A DNA stretch of 64,000 bases from an uncultured Lysobacteraceae bacterium (GCA_937897645.1 CALCNV010000140.1:1-64000); one strand, 5' to 3'; numbered from the stretch's first letter, positions 17,561 through 27,142 are shown. Numbers and translations are program-made. The notes: generated from the letters alone by a model not told the origin.

Positions 17561-18607
17561 TCACCGCCCAACCCCAAACCGCCGCAGCAAAACATAGACA
17601 AACACGCTGGATGCAATCCCCAGGCCCATGGCGATCCCGAATCCGTGCGGGCTCGTAATCAGCGGCAGGTTGTGCATGTTCATTCCGAACACGCCTACCA
17701 CCAGCGTCGGCGGCAACAACAAGGCCGTGACTACCGACAGCACGAACAGATGGCGGTTGGTCTGCTCGGCCAGCTTGGCCGCTACTTCCTCCTGCAACAG
17801 TCGCGCACGTTCCTGCAGCGTCACCACGTCGCTGTCCAGCTCATCGAAGCGCTGCGACAACCGCGATGCCGCCTGCACCAGGTCGTGATGCGAAGTCGCC
17901 GCATGGCGCTGCTCGAACTGCTTCAGCACCCGCCGCAACGCCGTCAACGGGCGATGCATGTGCACGCCCTGCCGGCGCAAGACCGCCAGGTCACGGCGCT
18001 CTTCACCTAGGCGATCAGTGAGTACCCGGTCTTCGATGCGGTCCAGCTCCGTGCCCAACTCATCCGTTGCATGCGCAACCGACGCCGCGAACTGTTCCAC
18101 AATGGCTTCCAGAAGCTCGGCCGCAGAATCAAAACGCACCCCGCTGCGCACGTGCTGGTGCACCCGTTCCACCGAACGCAAGGCCTGCCGTCGTGCCGTT
18201 ACCAGCAGATCCCCAGCGACGGCAAAATGCAGCCAGCCCACTTCCTTCTCGCTGCGGGCGAATGAATGTGCCCCGATCTCCACGCCACGCTGGTGACGCC
18301 AGTCGACGAACACCCCGAACGCCGTCGCGCCTTCCCTCTGCAGGCTCACGTGGGTGTCGTGCGAGAGCAGCGCCTCGGTGATCTCTTCCGGTAAGCCGAG
18401 CCTTGCGATGGCCTGCGGCGTGCGTGCGTCACTCGTATCGAAATGCAGCCATAGCCAAGCATGTTCCTGCCGCGCTTGCTGCAAGCGATCGTCATCCAGT
18501 GCGGTGACGTCCAACGGCCCGCCGTGACCTTCTGCGTCGAAGCCATAGGCCCAGATAAGGCAGGGCATGCCACGGAACGGCAACGCATCGGTAGCAGTGA
18601 CCAGCAT
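17561..18607 (-). CDS. CorA/ZntB-type divalent cation transporter
   Basis: A 348-residue inner-membrane transporter. A long cytoplasmic funnel domain (residues 1-280, helical) precedes two C-terminal helices. The CorA signature appears as VFGMNMHNLP between the helices, where CorA itself has YGMNFEHMPE; the lack of the acidic MPEL-type loop and the overall pattern fit ZntB (zinc) better than magnesium CorA. The first ATG was taken; a second at MPCLIWAYGF (18568) is equally possible, since neither has a strong ribosome-binding site. Confidence 0.85.
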   Translation of the reverse strand: MLVTATDALPFRGMPCLIWAYGFDAEGHGGPLDVTALDDDRLQQARQEHAWLWLHFDTSDARTPQAIARLGLPEEITEALLSHDTHVSLQREGATAFGVFVDWRHQRGVEIGAHSFARSEKEVGWLHFAVAGDLLVTARRQALRSVERVHQHVRSGVRFDSAAELLEAIVEQFAASVAHATDELGTELDRIEDRVLTDRLGEERRDLAVLRRQGVHMHRPLTALRRVLKQFEQRHAATSHHDLVQAASRLSQRFDELDSDVVTLQERARLLQEEVAAKLAEQTNRHLFVLSVVTALLLPPTLVVGVFGMNMHNLPLITSPHGFGIAMGLGIASSVFVYVLLRRFGVGR

Positions 18608-18966
18608 GGGTGGCGGGAGTCGTAGCGTTCAAGACAATTGGATGACGATGACGTTACGCGGTGGTGATGCCAGTTTTGTGACAGGGGGTTTGTGGTGCTT
18701 GGCTGCTGTCCTAGACAAATGGAAGGGCAGGCGATGCAGGAAGCGCAGTTTTTGGAATATGGAAGAGTCGCAGCCGCGGGATCATCTTTCCGAAATCCAT
18801 CGCGGTCACAGATCGCGCCCCTCTCCCACAAGGGGAGAGGGGCACTTTCGATGGGGATATGGACGGCTTTGGGGAGAGGGGCGCTTTCGAGGAGAGAGCG
18901 ACAGTTTCGAGGAAGAGCGACGCGCTACTGGTGGGACTTTGTCTGGACAGGCTTCCCAACACCCAC
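18608..18966. repeat. noncoding stretch with family E repeats
   Basis: No gene is seen. An inverted element CCCCTCTCCCACAAGGGGAG lies at 18818-18842, followed by shortened copies of GGGGAGAGGGGC and three direct copies of a CTTTCGAGGA-like unit up to about 18930. The same CCCTCTCCC element occurs at 42968 and 43128. Confidence 0.65.
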
Positions 18967-18995
18967 AAAAAAGGGGACGGCCTGAGCCGTCCCCT
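18967..18995 (-). terminator. intrinsic terminator of the fasciclin gene
   Basis: On the minus strand a stem GGGGACGGC/GCCGTCCCC with a short CTGA-type loop is followed by six T's. It lies about 30 bases beyond the fasciclin stop codon. Confidence 0.9.
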
Positions 18996-19025
18996 CGGGT
19001 GACCCGCAAGCGACGACGAGGACGC

Positions 19026-19658
19026 TTACGGCATCAAGACCTTGTCCACTACGTGGATCACGCCATTACTCTGCATAACGTCAGCCGTCGTGACAGTGGC
19101 CACATTGCCCTTGGCATCGGTCAGATTGACGTTTTCACCGGCCAGCGTGGCGGTCAGGGTGCCGCCCTGCACGGTGGTCACGGTGGCGGTGCCGCTGCCG
19201 GCCTGGATCAGCCCGACCAGGGTGGCGGCATCAATCTTTCCCGGGACCACGTGGTAAGTCAGCACCTTGGTCAGGTCGCCCTTCATTTCAGGCTTCAACA
19301 GCGTGTCGACAGTGCCTGCGGGCAGGGCGTCGAAGGCGGCGTTGGTGGGCGCGAACACGGTGAACGGGCCGGGACCTTTCAGCGTATCCACCAGTCCGGC
19401 CGCTTTCACGGCGGCGACCAGGGTCGTGTGGTCCTTGGAATTGACGGCGTTGTCGATGATGTCCTTGTCGGCAAACATCTCGGCACCGCCGACCATCGGA
19501 TTGGCGGCGGGCATCGCTGCCGCTTCCGGCATGGCGGCGGGCATGCCCGCCGCGGGTGCGGCGTCGGCCATGGGTACCGTGGTCTCGGCTTCGGTCTTGG
19601 GTGAGCAGGCGGCGGCAATGCAGGCCAGCAGGGCGGTGGCGATCAGGGTCTTGTTCAT
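19026..19658 (-). CDS. fasciclin-domain lipoprotein
   Basis: A 210-residue protein with a lipoprotein signal (LLACIAAACSPK), an Ala/Met/Pro-rich linker (about 30-60) and one fasciclin (FAS1) domain to the end. Typical FAS1 boxes are seen: FTVFAPTNAAFDALPAGTVD and the terminal VMQSNGVIHVVDKVLMP. FAS1 domains mediate adhesion; small exported bacterial forms are common, with no defined partner. It is monocistronic with a strong terminator. Confidence 0.92.
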   Translation of the reverse strand: MNKTLIATALLACIAAACSPKTEAETTVPMADAAPAAGMPAAMPEAAAMPAANPMVGGAEMFADKDIIDNAVNSKDHTTLVAAVKAAGLVDTLKGPGPFTVFAPTNAAFDALPAGTVDTLLKPEMKGDLTKVLTYHVVPGKIDAATLVGLIQAGSGTATVTTVQGGTLTATLAGENVNLTDAKGNVATVTTADVMQSNGVIHVVDKVLMP

Positions 19659-19878
19659 CAGGATGGTGCTCCGTAAGGGTTGGGATACACCCGGCGGGGT
19701 GGCCATGCGCGTTGCACGGGCCGCACCTGCACGAGTTGCAAGGTCTTACGCCGCCAACGTGCGTACGGATGCATCACGCGCTTTTAACCGATTCGAAGCG
19801 GATGCGATTGACAGGCGTGGATGCGCCCCCATCTGATGGATACCGATACTTCATCACCACCACCACAGTGAGAGCCCC

Positions 19879-20550
19879 ATGCCGCACCCCATCAAGATCG
19901 ATTTCGTGTCCGACGTGGCCTGCCCGTGGTGCGCGGTGGGATTGAAATCACTCGAAGCCGCCATCGCCCGCGTCGGTGGTGACTTGCAGGTGGAGCTGCA
20001 TTTCCAGTCCTTCGAACTGAATCCACAGATGCCACGCGAGGGTGAAGACGCCGTCGAACACCTGACCCGCAAGTACGGCATCAGCGAGCAGCAGGCCGCG
20101 CAGAATGGCGAGGCGATCCGTGCGCGCGGCGCGGAACTCGGCTTTGAGTTCCGCATGGACAAGCGCCGCCGCGTCTACAACACCTTCGACGCGCACCGCC
20201 TGCTGCACTGGGCGGGCGAACAGGAGGCATCGCGGCAACTGGCGCTGAAACATGCCTTGCTGGGCGCCTATTTCACCGAGGGCGAGGATGTGTCATCGCC
20301 CGACATACTGGTGCAGGCCGCAGAACGCGCAGGCCTTGATGGCGAGCGTGCCCGGCAGATCCTGGCAGGCGATGAGTTCGCGGACGCGGTGCGTGCGCAG
20401 GAACGGTTCTACCAGCAGCAGGGCATCAGCGCGGTGCCCTCGGTGATCTTCAACGACCAGCACCTGCTCCAGGGCGGTCAGCCGGTGGAACTGTTCGAGC
20501 AGGCCTTGCGGCAACTGGCCGGGATTGCGGCGGATACTGGTGCGCAGTGA
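19879..20550 (+). CDS. DsbA-family oxidoreductase (FrnE-like)
   Basis: A 223-residue cytoplasmic thioredoxin-fold protein with the active site DVACPWCAVG near the N-terminus, a helical insert, and the cis-Pro loop ISAVPSVIFN near residue 185. It matches FrnE-like/2-hydroxychromene-2-carboxylate-isomerase-like DsbA proteins. There is no signal peptide. It is likely a thiol-disulfide exchange enzyme; its substrate is unknown. Confidence 0.9.
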   Translation: MPHPIKIDFVSDVACPWCAVGLKSLEAAIARVGGDLQVELHFQSFELNPQMPREGEDAVEHLTRKYGISEQQAAQNGEAIRARGAELGFEFRMDKRRRVYNTFDAHRLLHWAGEQEASRQLALKHALLGAYFTEGEDVSSPDILVQAAERAGLDGERARQILAGDEFADAVRAQERFYQQQGISAVPSVIFNDQHLLQGGQPVELFEQALRQLAGIAADTGAQ

Positions 20551-20564
20551 AGCAGGGTGCGGGC

Positions 20565-20774
20565 TTACCCGTGCACGGCCAGCATCACGGATTCCGCTCC
20601 CACGCCAACCACTACTGCGGTGGGAATGCCGTGATGCTCATGCAGGGTGGCGGCCATCAGCCCGGCGCTGTCGCGGGCATCGTCAAAGCGTGGGTAGCAT
20701 GTCCGGCCTTGGGGGCCTTCGTACAGTTGCCAGCCGGTCGCTATCGGAACCAGGGTGAACAAGAGTCGTTGCAT
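20565..20774 (-). CDS. small conserved hypothetical protein, 69 aa
   Basis: A 69-residue protein starting MQRLLFTLVPIATGWQLYEG, with PRFDDARDSAGLMAATLHEHHGIPT in the middle. GGGATCGAT precedes its ATG. The layout (short beta strands, then one helix) resembles the small DUF2188-type stress-associated proteins, but the match is not firm. Confidence 0.55.
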   Translation of the reverse strand: MQRLLFTLVPIATGWQLYEGPQGRTCYPRFDDARDSAGLMAATLHEHHGIPTAVVVGVGAESVMLAVHG

Positions 20775-20801
20775 ATCGATCCCACAATGGTCGCCGGGCA
20801 A

Positions 20802-21288
20802 GTGGCCGGCACTGCGGTCAAGCGTGGACTTTTGTGCGCGAGATCACTTTAGGTAAATGCCGGGCATGCGGGTAGGGAAAACCCTACGCACACATTATTT
20901 TGCGGTCTACCTCTGGCAATTTCAGATAAGCCAGCGAAGCGCTGAACAAATTAGTCCGGTCCCTACTTGGGCTCCAGGGCATCCCGCGGGTAGTGGACAT
21001 CTAAAGAATCCCGTTTGTGGTGGGCGGCATCTAAAGAATCCCGTTCGTGGTGAGCCTGTCGAACCACGCTTTTCGCGCAAAGGCTGGGCTGATGCGATCT
21101 ATCTATCGATCTATCGCAAGAGCGTGGTTTGACAGGCTCTCCACGAACGGAATTTCTTCAAAGCCCACGCCCAACGGTAATCCCGACACGGCCTGCCCAG
21201 GACTTGATCCGGAAGACATCCCGAACAGGTTTCAGGAGTCAGACCACGCTTGCTGTTGTGGGTCTGAGTTTCCCTTTCTCATTTTCTC
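20802..21288. repeat. noncoding stretch with nested repeats, family F
   Basis: No gene is seen. There is a small hairpin GTAGGGAAAACCCTAC at 20872-20887. Two direct copies of ATCTAAAGAATCCCGTT start at 20999 and 21029. Long inverted arms (CGTTCGTGGTGAGCCTGTCG at 21042 and its imperfect complement ending near 21150) flank a tetranucleotide run ATCTATCTATCGATCTATCG at about 21097-21116. Confidence 0.7.
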
Positions 21289-21552
21289 TCAGTGTTCCGC
21301 AAGCGTAGGCGTGGCTTCGAAACGTCGCGCATAGCCACGCTCGTCGGCCACGCGGTCCACTTCCTGGTCGGGCAGGTCGGGTGCGCCATACACGGCGTAG
21401 GCAATGCTGCCATCGTCGCGTTGCCCGACCTGGTGCAGGCGGTAACGCGGACGGCCACTGCCGCTGTTCTGCGGGTAATGCACGGGTGGCTGGCTATCGT
21501 CCAGGTCCATTTCGCTGTTGTCGACCACGCCACCAACAAACAAGGCACGCAT
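21289..21552 (-). CDS. hypothetical protein, 87 aa
   Basis: An 87-residue soluble protein starting MRALFVGGVVDNSEMDLDD, with GGGAGAACTACG as ribosome-binding site ahead of the ATG. It is rich in charged residues, with RPRYRLHQVGQRDDGSIAYAVYGAP in the centre. No motif or family is recognised. Confidence 0.6.
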   Translation of the reverse strand: MRALFVGGVVDNSEMDLDDSQPPVHYPQNSGSGRPRYRLHQVGQRDDGSIAYAVYGAPDLPDQEVDRVADERGYARRFEATPTLAEH

Positions 21553-21683
21553 CGTAGTTCTCCCATGGGGTGGAGGAATCCATCTAGCGGGGTGGATCAT
21601 CGCAAAGCGATTGTTGGCGTTGTATGAAACTTGCGTTGAAGCACCGCCGCGTGCGGCGTAATCCGGACTTCACGCGGCGAGGA

Positions 21684-22349
21684 TCATTTGAGCAAGGGCA
21701 ACAATGATTTCCACACGTGGTCACGCAGCTTGGGTTGCGCGGCGGCGGTGGGGTGCAGGTTGTCGGGCTGGAACGCGGTGCGGTCCAGCGCGATGGGTTC
21801 CAGCAGGAACGGAAGGAAGGCCGTCCCGTGCTGTTTGGCCAACTCGCTGAAGGTACGCTCGAAGCCCTGGGTGTAGTCGCGGCCGTAGTTGGGCGGCATG
21901 CGCATGCCAACCAGCAACACCTTGGCCCCGGCGGCCTGCGAGGCCTTGATCATTTTCTCCAGGTTGGCGCGGGTCTGCGCCAGCGGCAGTCCACGCAAAC
22001 CATCATTGGCCCCCAGTTCGATCACCACCACTGCGGGACGGTGGCGTTTCAACTCGGCGGCGATGCGCCCGGCCCCGCCGGCCGTGGTTTCACCGCTGAT
22101 GCTGGCATTGACCACCCGCCAGCCCGGCTGGGTCTTGCTGATGCGGTCGGCAACCAGCGCCACCCAGCCCTGCGATGCACCCAAGCCATAGGCGGCGGAA
22201 AGCGAATCACCCATCACCAGGACCGTGCGCGGTGCCTTGGTGGCTGTCGCCTGGGCGAATGCGGGCATCGCCAGCGCCGTGAAGACCAGCACCACAAGAC
22301 CAATGGCACATTGAACACGGCGTCGCCAACCCGCATAACCTGAAGTCAT
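21684..22349 (-). CDS. tesA: arylesterase / TesA-like GDSL hydrolase
   Basis: A 221-residue periplasmic SGNH hydrolase. After a signal peptide (cleavage near AMPAFAQ) it shows all four SGNH blocks: GDSLSAAYG (Ser), the Gly block in NASISGETTAGG, ELGANDGLRG (Asn) and DNLHPTAAAQ (Asp/His). It hydrolyses acyl esters or thioesters like E. coli TesA. It is divergent from the ybbA-ybbP ABC genes with only 31 bases between, the same arrangement as tesA-ybbAP in E. coli, which supports the identity. Confidence 0.92.
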   Translation of the reverse strand: MTSGYAGWRRRVQCAIGLVVLVFTALAMPAFAQATATKAPRTVLVMGDSLSAAYGLGASQGWVALVADRISKTQPGWRVVNASISGETTAGGAGRIAAELKRHRPAVVVIELGANDGLRGLPLAQTRANLEKMIKASQAAGAKVLLVGMRMPPNYGRDYTQGFERTFSELAKQHGTAFLPFLLEPIALDRTAFQPDNLHPTAAAQPKLRDHVWKSLLPLLK

Positions 22350-22380
22350 CCCACGTCTCCGATGCATAACAAGGACCATC

Positions 22381-23109
22381 ATGGCCGATTCCCCCGAACT
22401 GCGCGCTGAAGTCGCGCCGCCCACGCTGCGCCTCGCACTGCAGGTACGCACCCTGGGCAAGTGCGTGCCGCTGCCCTCGGGCGAGTTGACCATCCTGCAG
22501 GGCGTTGGCTTCGACATCGGCCATGGCGATACGGTCGCCATCGTCGGTGCGTCCGGTTCCGGCAAGAGCACGCTGTTGTCCTTGTTGGCCGGGCTGGACA
22601 GTCCCAGCGACGGCAGCGTGGTGCTGGACGGTGAATCTTTGTCCACGCTGGATGAGGACGGCCGCGCCCGCGTGCGTGGCGAGAAAGTCGGCTTCGTGTT
22701 CCAGAGCTTCCAGTTGCTGCCATCGCTCACTGCAATGGAAAACGTGATGCTGCCGCTGGAGCTGCGCGGCGATGCGGATGTGGAAACGCCGGCGAAGCAG
22801 ATCCTGCAGAAAGTCGGGCTCGCCGAACGCCTGCACCACTACCCGCGCCAGCTGTCCGGCGGTGAGCAGCAACGCGTCGCGTTGGCGCGTGCGTTCGTGA
22901 CGCGGCCGGCGCTGCTGTTCGCCGACGAACCCACCGGCAACCTCGACACCCACACCGGGCAAGCGATCATCGAGTTGCTGTTCGCCCTCAATGCCGAAGC
23001 CGGCACCACCCTGGTACTGGTCACGCACGACGAGCACCTGGCCGAGCGCTGCGGCCGCATCCTGCGGTTGGACAGTGGCGAGCTGGTCAACGAGGGTGTG
23101 GCTGCATGA
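22381..23109 (+). CDS. ybbA: ABC transporter ATP-binding protein, YbbA-like
   Basis: A 242-residue ATPase of the LolD/MacB class. Walker A is GASGSGKST, the Q-loop is FVFQSFQLLP, the signature is LSGGEQQR, Walker B is LLFADEPTGNLD and the H-loop is VTHDEHLAERC. It pairs with the FtsX-like permease whose ATG it overlaps by 4 bases. In E. coli YbbAP with TesA is implicated in handling of hydrophobic compounds in the envelope. Confidence 0.92.
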   Translation: MADSPELRAEVAPPTLRLALQVRTLGKCVPLPSGELTILQGVGFDIGHGDTVAIVGASGSGKSTLLSLLAGLDSPSDGSVVLDGESLSTLDEDGRARVRGEKVGFVFQSFQLLPSLTAMENVMLPLELRGDADVETPAKQILQKVGLAERLHHYPRQLSGGEQQRVALARAFVTRPALLFADEPTGNLDTHTGQAIIELLFALNAEAGTTLVLVTHDEHLAERCGRILRLDSGELVNEGVAA

Positions 23110-25607
23110 AGACGCTACGCATGGCGTGGCGACAACTGCTGCGCGACGTCGCGGCAGGCGATATCCGCATCCTCTTCGCTGCACTGGTGCTTGCGGTGGT
23201 CGCAGTGACCGCCGTCGGCTTCGTCACCGATCGCGCCGAGCGCGCCTTGGCCATCGAGGCCAACCGCTTGATGGGCGGCGACGTGCTGGTCCGCGGCGAT
23301 GCACCGATAACGGGCGTGATCCGTGATGCCGCCGGCGCCAGCGGTTTGCGCCGCACCGAAACGCTCAGCCTCGACAGCATGATCCGCGCCGGTGAACAGC
23401 TGCGGCTTGGCGACCTGCGCGCGCTGGGAGAAGGGTTTCCGTTGCGTGGCAGCTTCCGCATCATCGACGCCGCCAATCCGGTCGAACACTATGCGCAGGG
23501 CATTCCCGCGCCCGGCACCGTGTGGATCAGCCAGTCCGGTGCCGAAACCCTGGATGCAAAGCTCGGCGACACCATCGGCATCGGTGACATCGAACTCAAG
23601 CTCGCCGCGCTGGTGGTGCAGGAGCCCGATGCGTCGCTGGACTACTTCAACGTCGCGCCCAAGGCCTTCCTCAATCTCGCCGACATTCCCGCCACCGGAC
23701 TGGTGCAGGAGGGAAGCAGGCTGGGTTATCGCATCGTCGTCGTCGCCGGCGATGCGGCCGCGGTCGAACAATTTGTCGCTATCGCCCGACCGGCACTCGC
23801 ACGTGGCCAACGCCTGGAAACCATCCAGGATGCACGGCCCGAAGTGCGCTCGTCGCTGGATCGCGCCGGGCGTTTCCTCGGTCTTGCGGCCTTGGTATCG
23901 GTCGTACTCGCGGCGGTGGCGGTGGCCATGGCCGCACGTCGCCACTGCGAGCGCCATCTGTCCGGCACCGCGGTCATGCGCTGCCTCGGCGCCAGCCAGC
24001 GCACGCTGGTCGGCATCCATGTCGGTGAACTGGTGTTGCTCGGACTCATCGCGTGCACGGTCGGCGTGTTGATCGCCTTCGGCCTGCAGTGGGCCATCGG
24101 CCACTGGCTGGAAGCGGAAATGCAGATTTCCATTCCGCCCGCCGGCTGGTTGCCTGCGATGCAAGGCATCGCCGTGGGCATGGTGGTGCTGCTCGCGTTC
24201 GGTGCACCGCCAGTGCTCGCGTTGCGTCGCGTGCCCGCATTGCGCGTATTGCGCCGTGATCTGGATCCGACCGAACCCAGCGCCTGGCTGGTGGCATTGA
24301 CCGGATTCACCGGACTCGGCGCACTGCTGTGGTGGAAGGCCGGTTCGGCCACCCTCGGCACGGCGATGCTGCTGGGCATCCTCGGCACGTTGGCCGTGCT
24401 CGCCTTGCTGGCGTGGCTGATGATCCTGCTGGTGCGCCGCCTGCGTTCGCGCCTGCGCGGCAGCTTGCGTTACGGGTTGGCCAATGTCAGTCGCCGCGCC
24501 GGCACCAGCGTCGCGCAGGTGTCGGCATTGGGGCTGGGCTTGATGGCCTTGCTGCTGCTGACCTTCGTGCGCACTGATCTGCTGGATCGCTGGCAGCTGT
24601 CGCTCGCCGCCGACGCGCCCAACCGTTTCATCATCAACGTGCAGGACGACCAGCGCGAGACCGTGGCCGCCTTCATGGCTGGACAGAAGATCGCAGCACC
24701 CGAGCTTTATCCGATGATCCGTGGTCGCCTCGTGTCGCACAACGGCAAGCCTGCCAGCGGCGCGGATTACGGCGATGACGAACAAGCCCGGCGCCGTGCC
24801 GACCGCGAGTTCAACCTGTCCACGACTGCCACGCTGCGCGACGACAACAAGGTGACTGCGGGCAAGTTCTGGAATGGCCGTACGCCCGCCGCGCCAGAGC
24901 TGTCGGTGGAAGAAGACTTCGCCGAACAACTGGGCTGGAAACTGGGCGACCGCGTGATGTTCGATATCGCCGGCCAGAACTTCGAAGGCAAGATCACCAG
25001 CCTGCGCAGCGTGGACTGGGAAAGCTTCCGCCCCAATTTCTTCGTCATCGCTTCACCGGGTTCGATGGATGGTTACCCGGCCAGCTACATCACCGCAGTC
25101 AGCGTGTCACCGCAGCTCACGCGTTTCACGGCGCAACTGGTGGAGCAATTTCCCAACCTGTCGGTGATCGACGTGGATGCGGTGTTGAAGCAGGTGCGCA
25201 GCACCGCCGACCAGGTGTCCACCGTGGTGCAGGTGGTGTTCTGGTTCTCGCTGGCCGCCGGCATTTTGGTCTTGCTGGCCGCCGTCAGTGCCAGCCAGGA
25301 CGAGCGCCTGCTGGAAGGCGGCGTGATGCGTGTACTCGGCGGCAGTCGCCGCCAGTTGCGCCTGGCGCAGGCATCGGAATTCGCCGCGATTGGCTTACTG
25401 TCCGGCCTGGTCGCTGCCATCGCGGCGTCGGTACTGTCAGGCATCATCGCCACGCAGGTGTTCGACCTGCCGTGGAAGGCGAACTGGTCGCTGGCGATCA
25501 TTGGTGGCGGACTGGGCATGCTGGCCGCACTGTTCGCGGGTTTGTTCGCCACGCGCAAGGTGTTGGATGCACCGCCGTCGGTGACGTTGCGCGAGTTGCA
25601 GGGCTAA
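23106..25607 (+). CDS. ybbP: FtsX-like ABC permease, YbbP-like
   Basis: An 833-residue inner-membrane protein with the YbbP layout: one N-terminal helix, a large periplasmic domain (about 45-250), a first FtsX bundle (about 255-450), a second periplasmic domain (about 500-700) and a final FtsX bundle (about 710-825) ending with DAPPSVTLRELQG. The tandem MacB-type folds are intact. It works with the upstream ATPase as a mechanotransmitting or lipid/hydrophobe-extracting complex. Confidence 0.92.
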   Translation: MKTLRMAWRQLLRDVAAGDIRILFAALVLAVVAVTAVGFVTDRAERALAIEANRLMGGDVLVRGDAPITGVIRDAAGASGLRRTETLSLDSMIRAGEQLRLGDLRALGEGFPLRGSFRIIDAANPVEHYAQGIPAPGTVWISQSGAETLDAKLGDTIGIGDIELKLAALVVQEPDASLDYFNVAPKAFLNLADIPATGLVQEGSRLGYRIVVVAGDAAAVEQFVAIARPALARGQRLETIQDARPEVRSSLDRAGRFLGLAALVSVVLAAVAVAMAARRHCERHLSGTAVMRCLGASQRTLVGIHVGELVLLGLIACTVGVLIAFGLQWAIGHWLEAEMQISIPPAGWLPAMQGIAVGMVVLLAFGAPPVLALRRVPALRVLRRDLDPTEPSAWLVALTGFTGLGALLWWKAGSATLGTAMLLGILGTLAVLALLAWLMILLVRRLRSRLRGSLRYGLANVSRRAGTSVAQVSALGLGLMALLLLTFVRTDLLDRWQLSLAADAPNRFIINVQDDQRETVAAFMAGQKIAAPELYPMIRGRLVSHNGKPASGADYGDDEQARRRADREFNLSTTATLRDDNKVTAGKFWNGRTPAAPELSVEEDFAEQLGWKLGDRVMFDIAGQNFEGKITSLRSVDWESFRPNFFVIASPGSMDGYPASYITAVSVSPQLTRFTAQLVEQFPNLSVIDVDAVLKQVRSTADQVSTVVQVVFWFSLAAGILVLLAAVSASQDERLLEGGVMRVLGGSRRQLRLAQASEFAAIGLLSGLVAAIAASVLSGIIATQVFDLPWKANWSLAIIGGGLGMLAALFAGLFATRKVLDAPPSVTLRELQG

Positions 25608-25617
25608 GAATGTGAAC

Positions 25618-25686
25618 CTGTGGGAGCGACGTAAGTCGCGATAAGGCTTTACCGACAAGCCATCGCGACTTACGTCGCTCCCACAG
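25618..25686. repeat. REP pair, family A
   Basis: Inverted 25-base arms CTGTGGGAGCGACGTAAGTC... and its complement, with a 19-base loop. Same family as 93-168 and as the RAYT-flanking elements. It starts 10 bases after the ybbP stop. Confidence 0.9.
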
Positions 25687-25696
25687 GCGAATGCTT

Positions 25697-25727
25697 GTAA
25701 AAGCGCCGCCCATTGCGGGGCGGCGCT
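25697..25727 (-). terminator. intrinsic terminator downstream of rtcB
   Basis: On the minus strand an AGCGCCGCCC / GGGCGGCGCT stem with a short loop is followed by TTTTAC. It lies about 140 bases past the rtcB stop. Between the two is another palindrome (GGCCCGGCCATCCATGGCCG near 25793). Confidence 0.8.
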
Positions 25728-25865
25728 GGAACAGGATCAAGTGGCCGCCCCGTTGCCATCCTTGGCGCACCGCTACAGGCTTCGGGACGTCCGGCCCGGC
25801 CATCCATGGCCGGGCGTTCGGAACTGCGGCAGACGCCCTGAAGGCGTCAGCCAGCTCGCAGTTCC

Positions 25866-27080
25866 TCACCCTTTGATGCAGATCACCTGGCGCAGCGTGT
25901 GCACCACTTCCACCAAGTCGCCCTGCGCGGCCATGACCGCGTCGATCGACTTGTAGGCGGCCGGCGATTCATCGACCACCGCCGCGTCCTTGCGGCATTC
26001 CACGTGCGCGGTCGCTTCACGGTGCTGGGCCAGCGTGATCTCGGCACGTGCACGCGTACGGCTCATCACGCGCCCGGCACCGTGGCTGCAGCTGTGGAAG
26101 CTGTCCGCGTTGCCCTTGCCGCGCACGATGTAGCTGCGCGTGCCCATGCTGCCCGGGATGATGCCCAGCTCGCCCGCGCGTGCGCTCACCGCGCCCTTGC
26201 GGGTCACCAGCAGTTCCTCGCCACCGTGCGTTTCCTTCTGCACATAGTTGTGGTGGCAGTTCACCGCCAGCTTCTCCAGCTGGAACTTCGGCAAGCGGTG
26301 GCGCATTTCCGCCAATACCCGCGCCATCATGGCCTCGCGGTTGTGGCGCGCATAGTCCTGCGCCCACGACACCGCTTCCACGTAGTCGTCGAACAGCGGC
26401 TCGCCTTCCATGAAGAAGGCCAGGTCCTTGTCCGGGACATGGAAGCCCAGCACGCGCCTTGCCAACTGCTCGCGCGCCAGCTCGATGAAGTAGCTGCCGA
26501 TCAGGTTGCCGGTGCCGCGCGAGCCACTGTGCAGCATCACCCACACCGCGCCGGTTTCATCCAGGCAGATCTCGATGAAGTGGTTGCCGCCGCCCAGCGT
26601 GCCGATCTGGCGTTCCAGCTTGTCGGTTCGGATCTTGCGGTGCTTCTGCTTGATCGCTTCGAGGCCCGCGTGCAACCCCGATTGCGCGATACGCGTCTCG
26701 TGGCTGTCCGGCAGCTTGCGATGCTCGCCACCCGGTCCGTTGCCCACCGGCACGCCGCGCTCGATGGAGGAACGCAGTTGCGCCAGGTTGTCCGGCAGGT
26801 CGCTGGCGCGCAGGGTGGTGCGCACCGCGGCCATGCCGCAGCCGATGTCCACGCCAACCGCGGCCGGGATGATCGCGCCACGGGTCGGGATGACCGAGCC
26901 CACGGTGGCGCCCTTGCCCAGGTGCACGTCGGGCATCACCGCCACCCACGGCCCGACGAACGGGATGCTGGCGATGTTGCGCAACTGCGCATGGGCCTGC
27001 TCTTCCAGCGGCACGCCGCGCACCCAGCCCTTGATCGGCGTGGCGCTGCCTTCTGCATGCAGCAATTCGTAAGTACTCAT
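25866..27080 (-). CDS. rtcB: RNA-splicing ligase RtcB
   Basis: A 404-residue Mn/GTP-dependent RNA ligase that joins 2',3'-cyclic phosphate (3'-phosphate) and 5'-OH RNA ends, the kind produced by tRNA-cutting toxins. Metal and guanylylation motifs are present: DVHLGKGATVGSV, GVDIGCGMAAV, GTLGGGNHFIE, LHSGSRGTGN, HHNYVQKE and SHGAGR, the last with the histidine that takes GMP. The start at MSTYELL follows AAGGAGAAGCAAC. It is downstream of the slipin gene in one minus-strand unit; no rtcA or rtcR is in the window. Confidence 0.97.
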   Translation of the reverse strand: MSTYELLHAEGSATPIKGWVRGVPLEEQAHAQLRNIASIPFVGPWVAVMPDVHLGKGATVGSVIPTRGAIIPAAVGVDIGCGMAAVRTTLRASDLPDNLAQLRSSIERGVPVGNGPGGEHRKLPDSHETRIAQSGLHAGLEAIKQKHRKIRTDKLERQIGTLGGGNHFIEICLDETGAVWVMLHSGSRGTGNLIGSYFIELAREQLARRVLGFHVPDKDLAFFMEGEPLFDDYVEAVSWAQDYARHNREAMMARVLAEMRHRLPKFQLEKLAVNCHHNYVQKETHGGEELLVTRKGAVSARAGELGIIPGSMGTRSYIVRGKGNADSFHSCSHGAGRVMSRTRARAEITLAQHREATAHVECRKDAAVVDESPAAYKSIDAVMAAQGDLVEVVHTLRQVICIKG

Positions 27081-27142
27081 GTTGCTTCTCCTTGATTCCA
27101 TGGAAAGACCGCGCCTGCACTTCCGTGTGCGGGCGCGGGTTG

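Noticed and set aside
20997..21060. CRISPR array
   Set aside because: There are only two direct copies, with no regular spacers, embedded in REP-like palindromes; no cas genes are present.
23115..24929. A 604-codon minus-strand frame opposite ybbP
   Set aside because: It is antisense to a clear FtsX-type permease and rich in His, Gln and Arg like other shadow frames.
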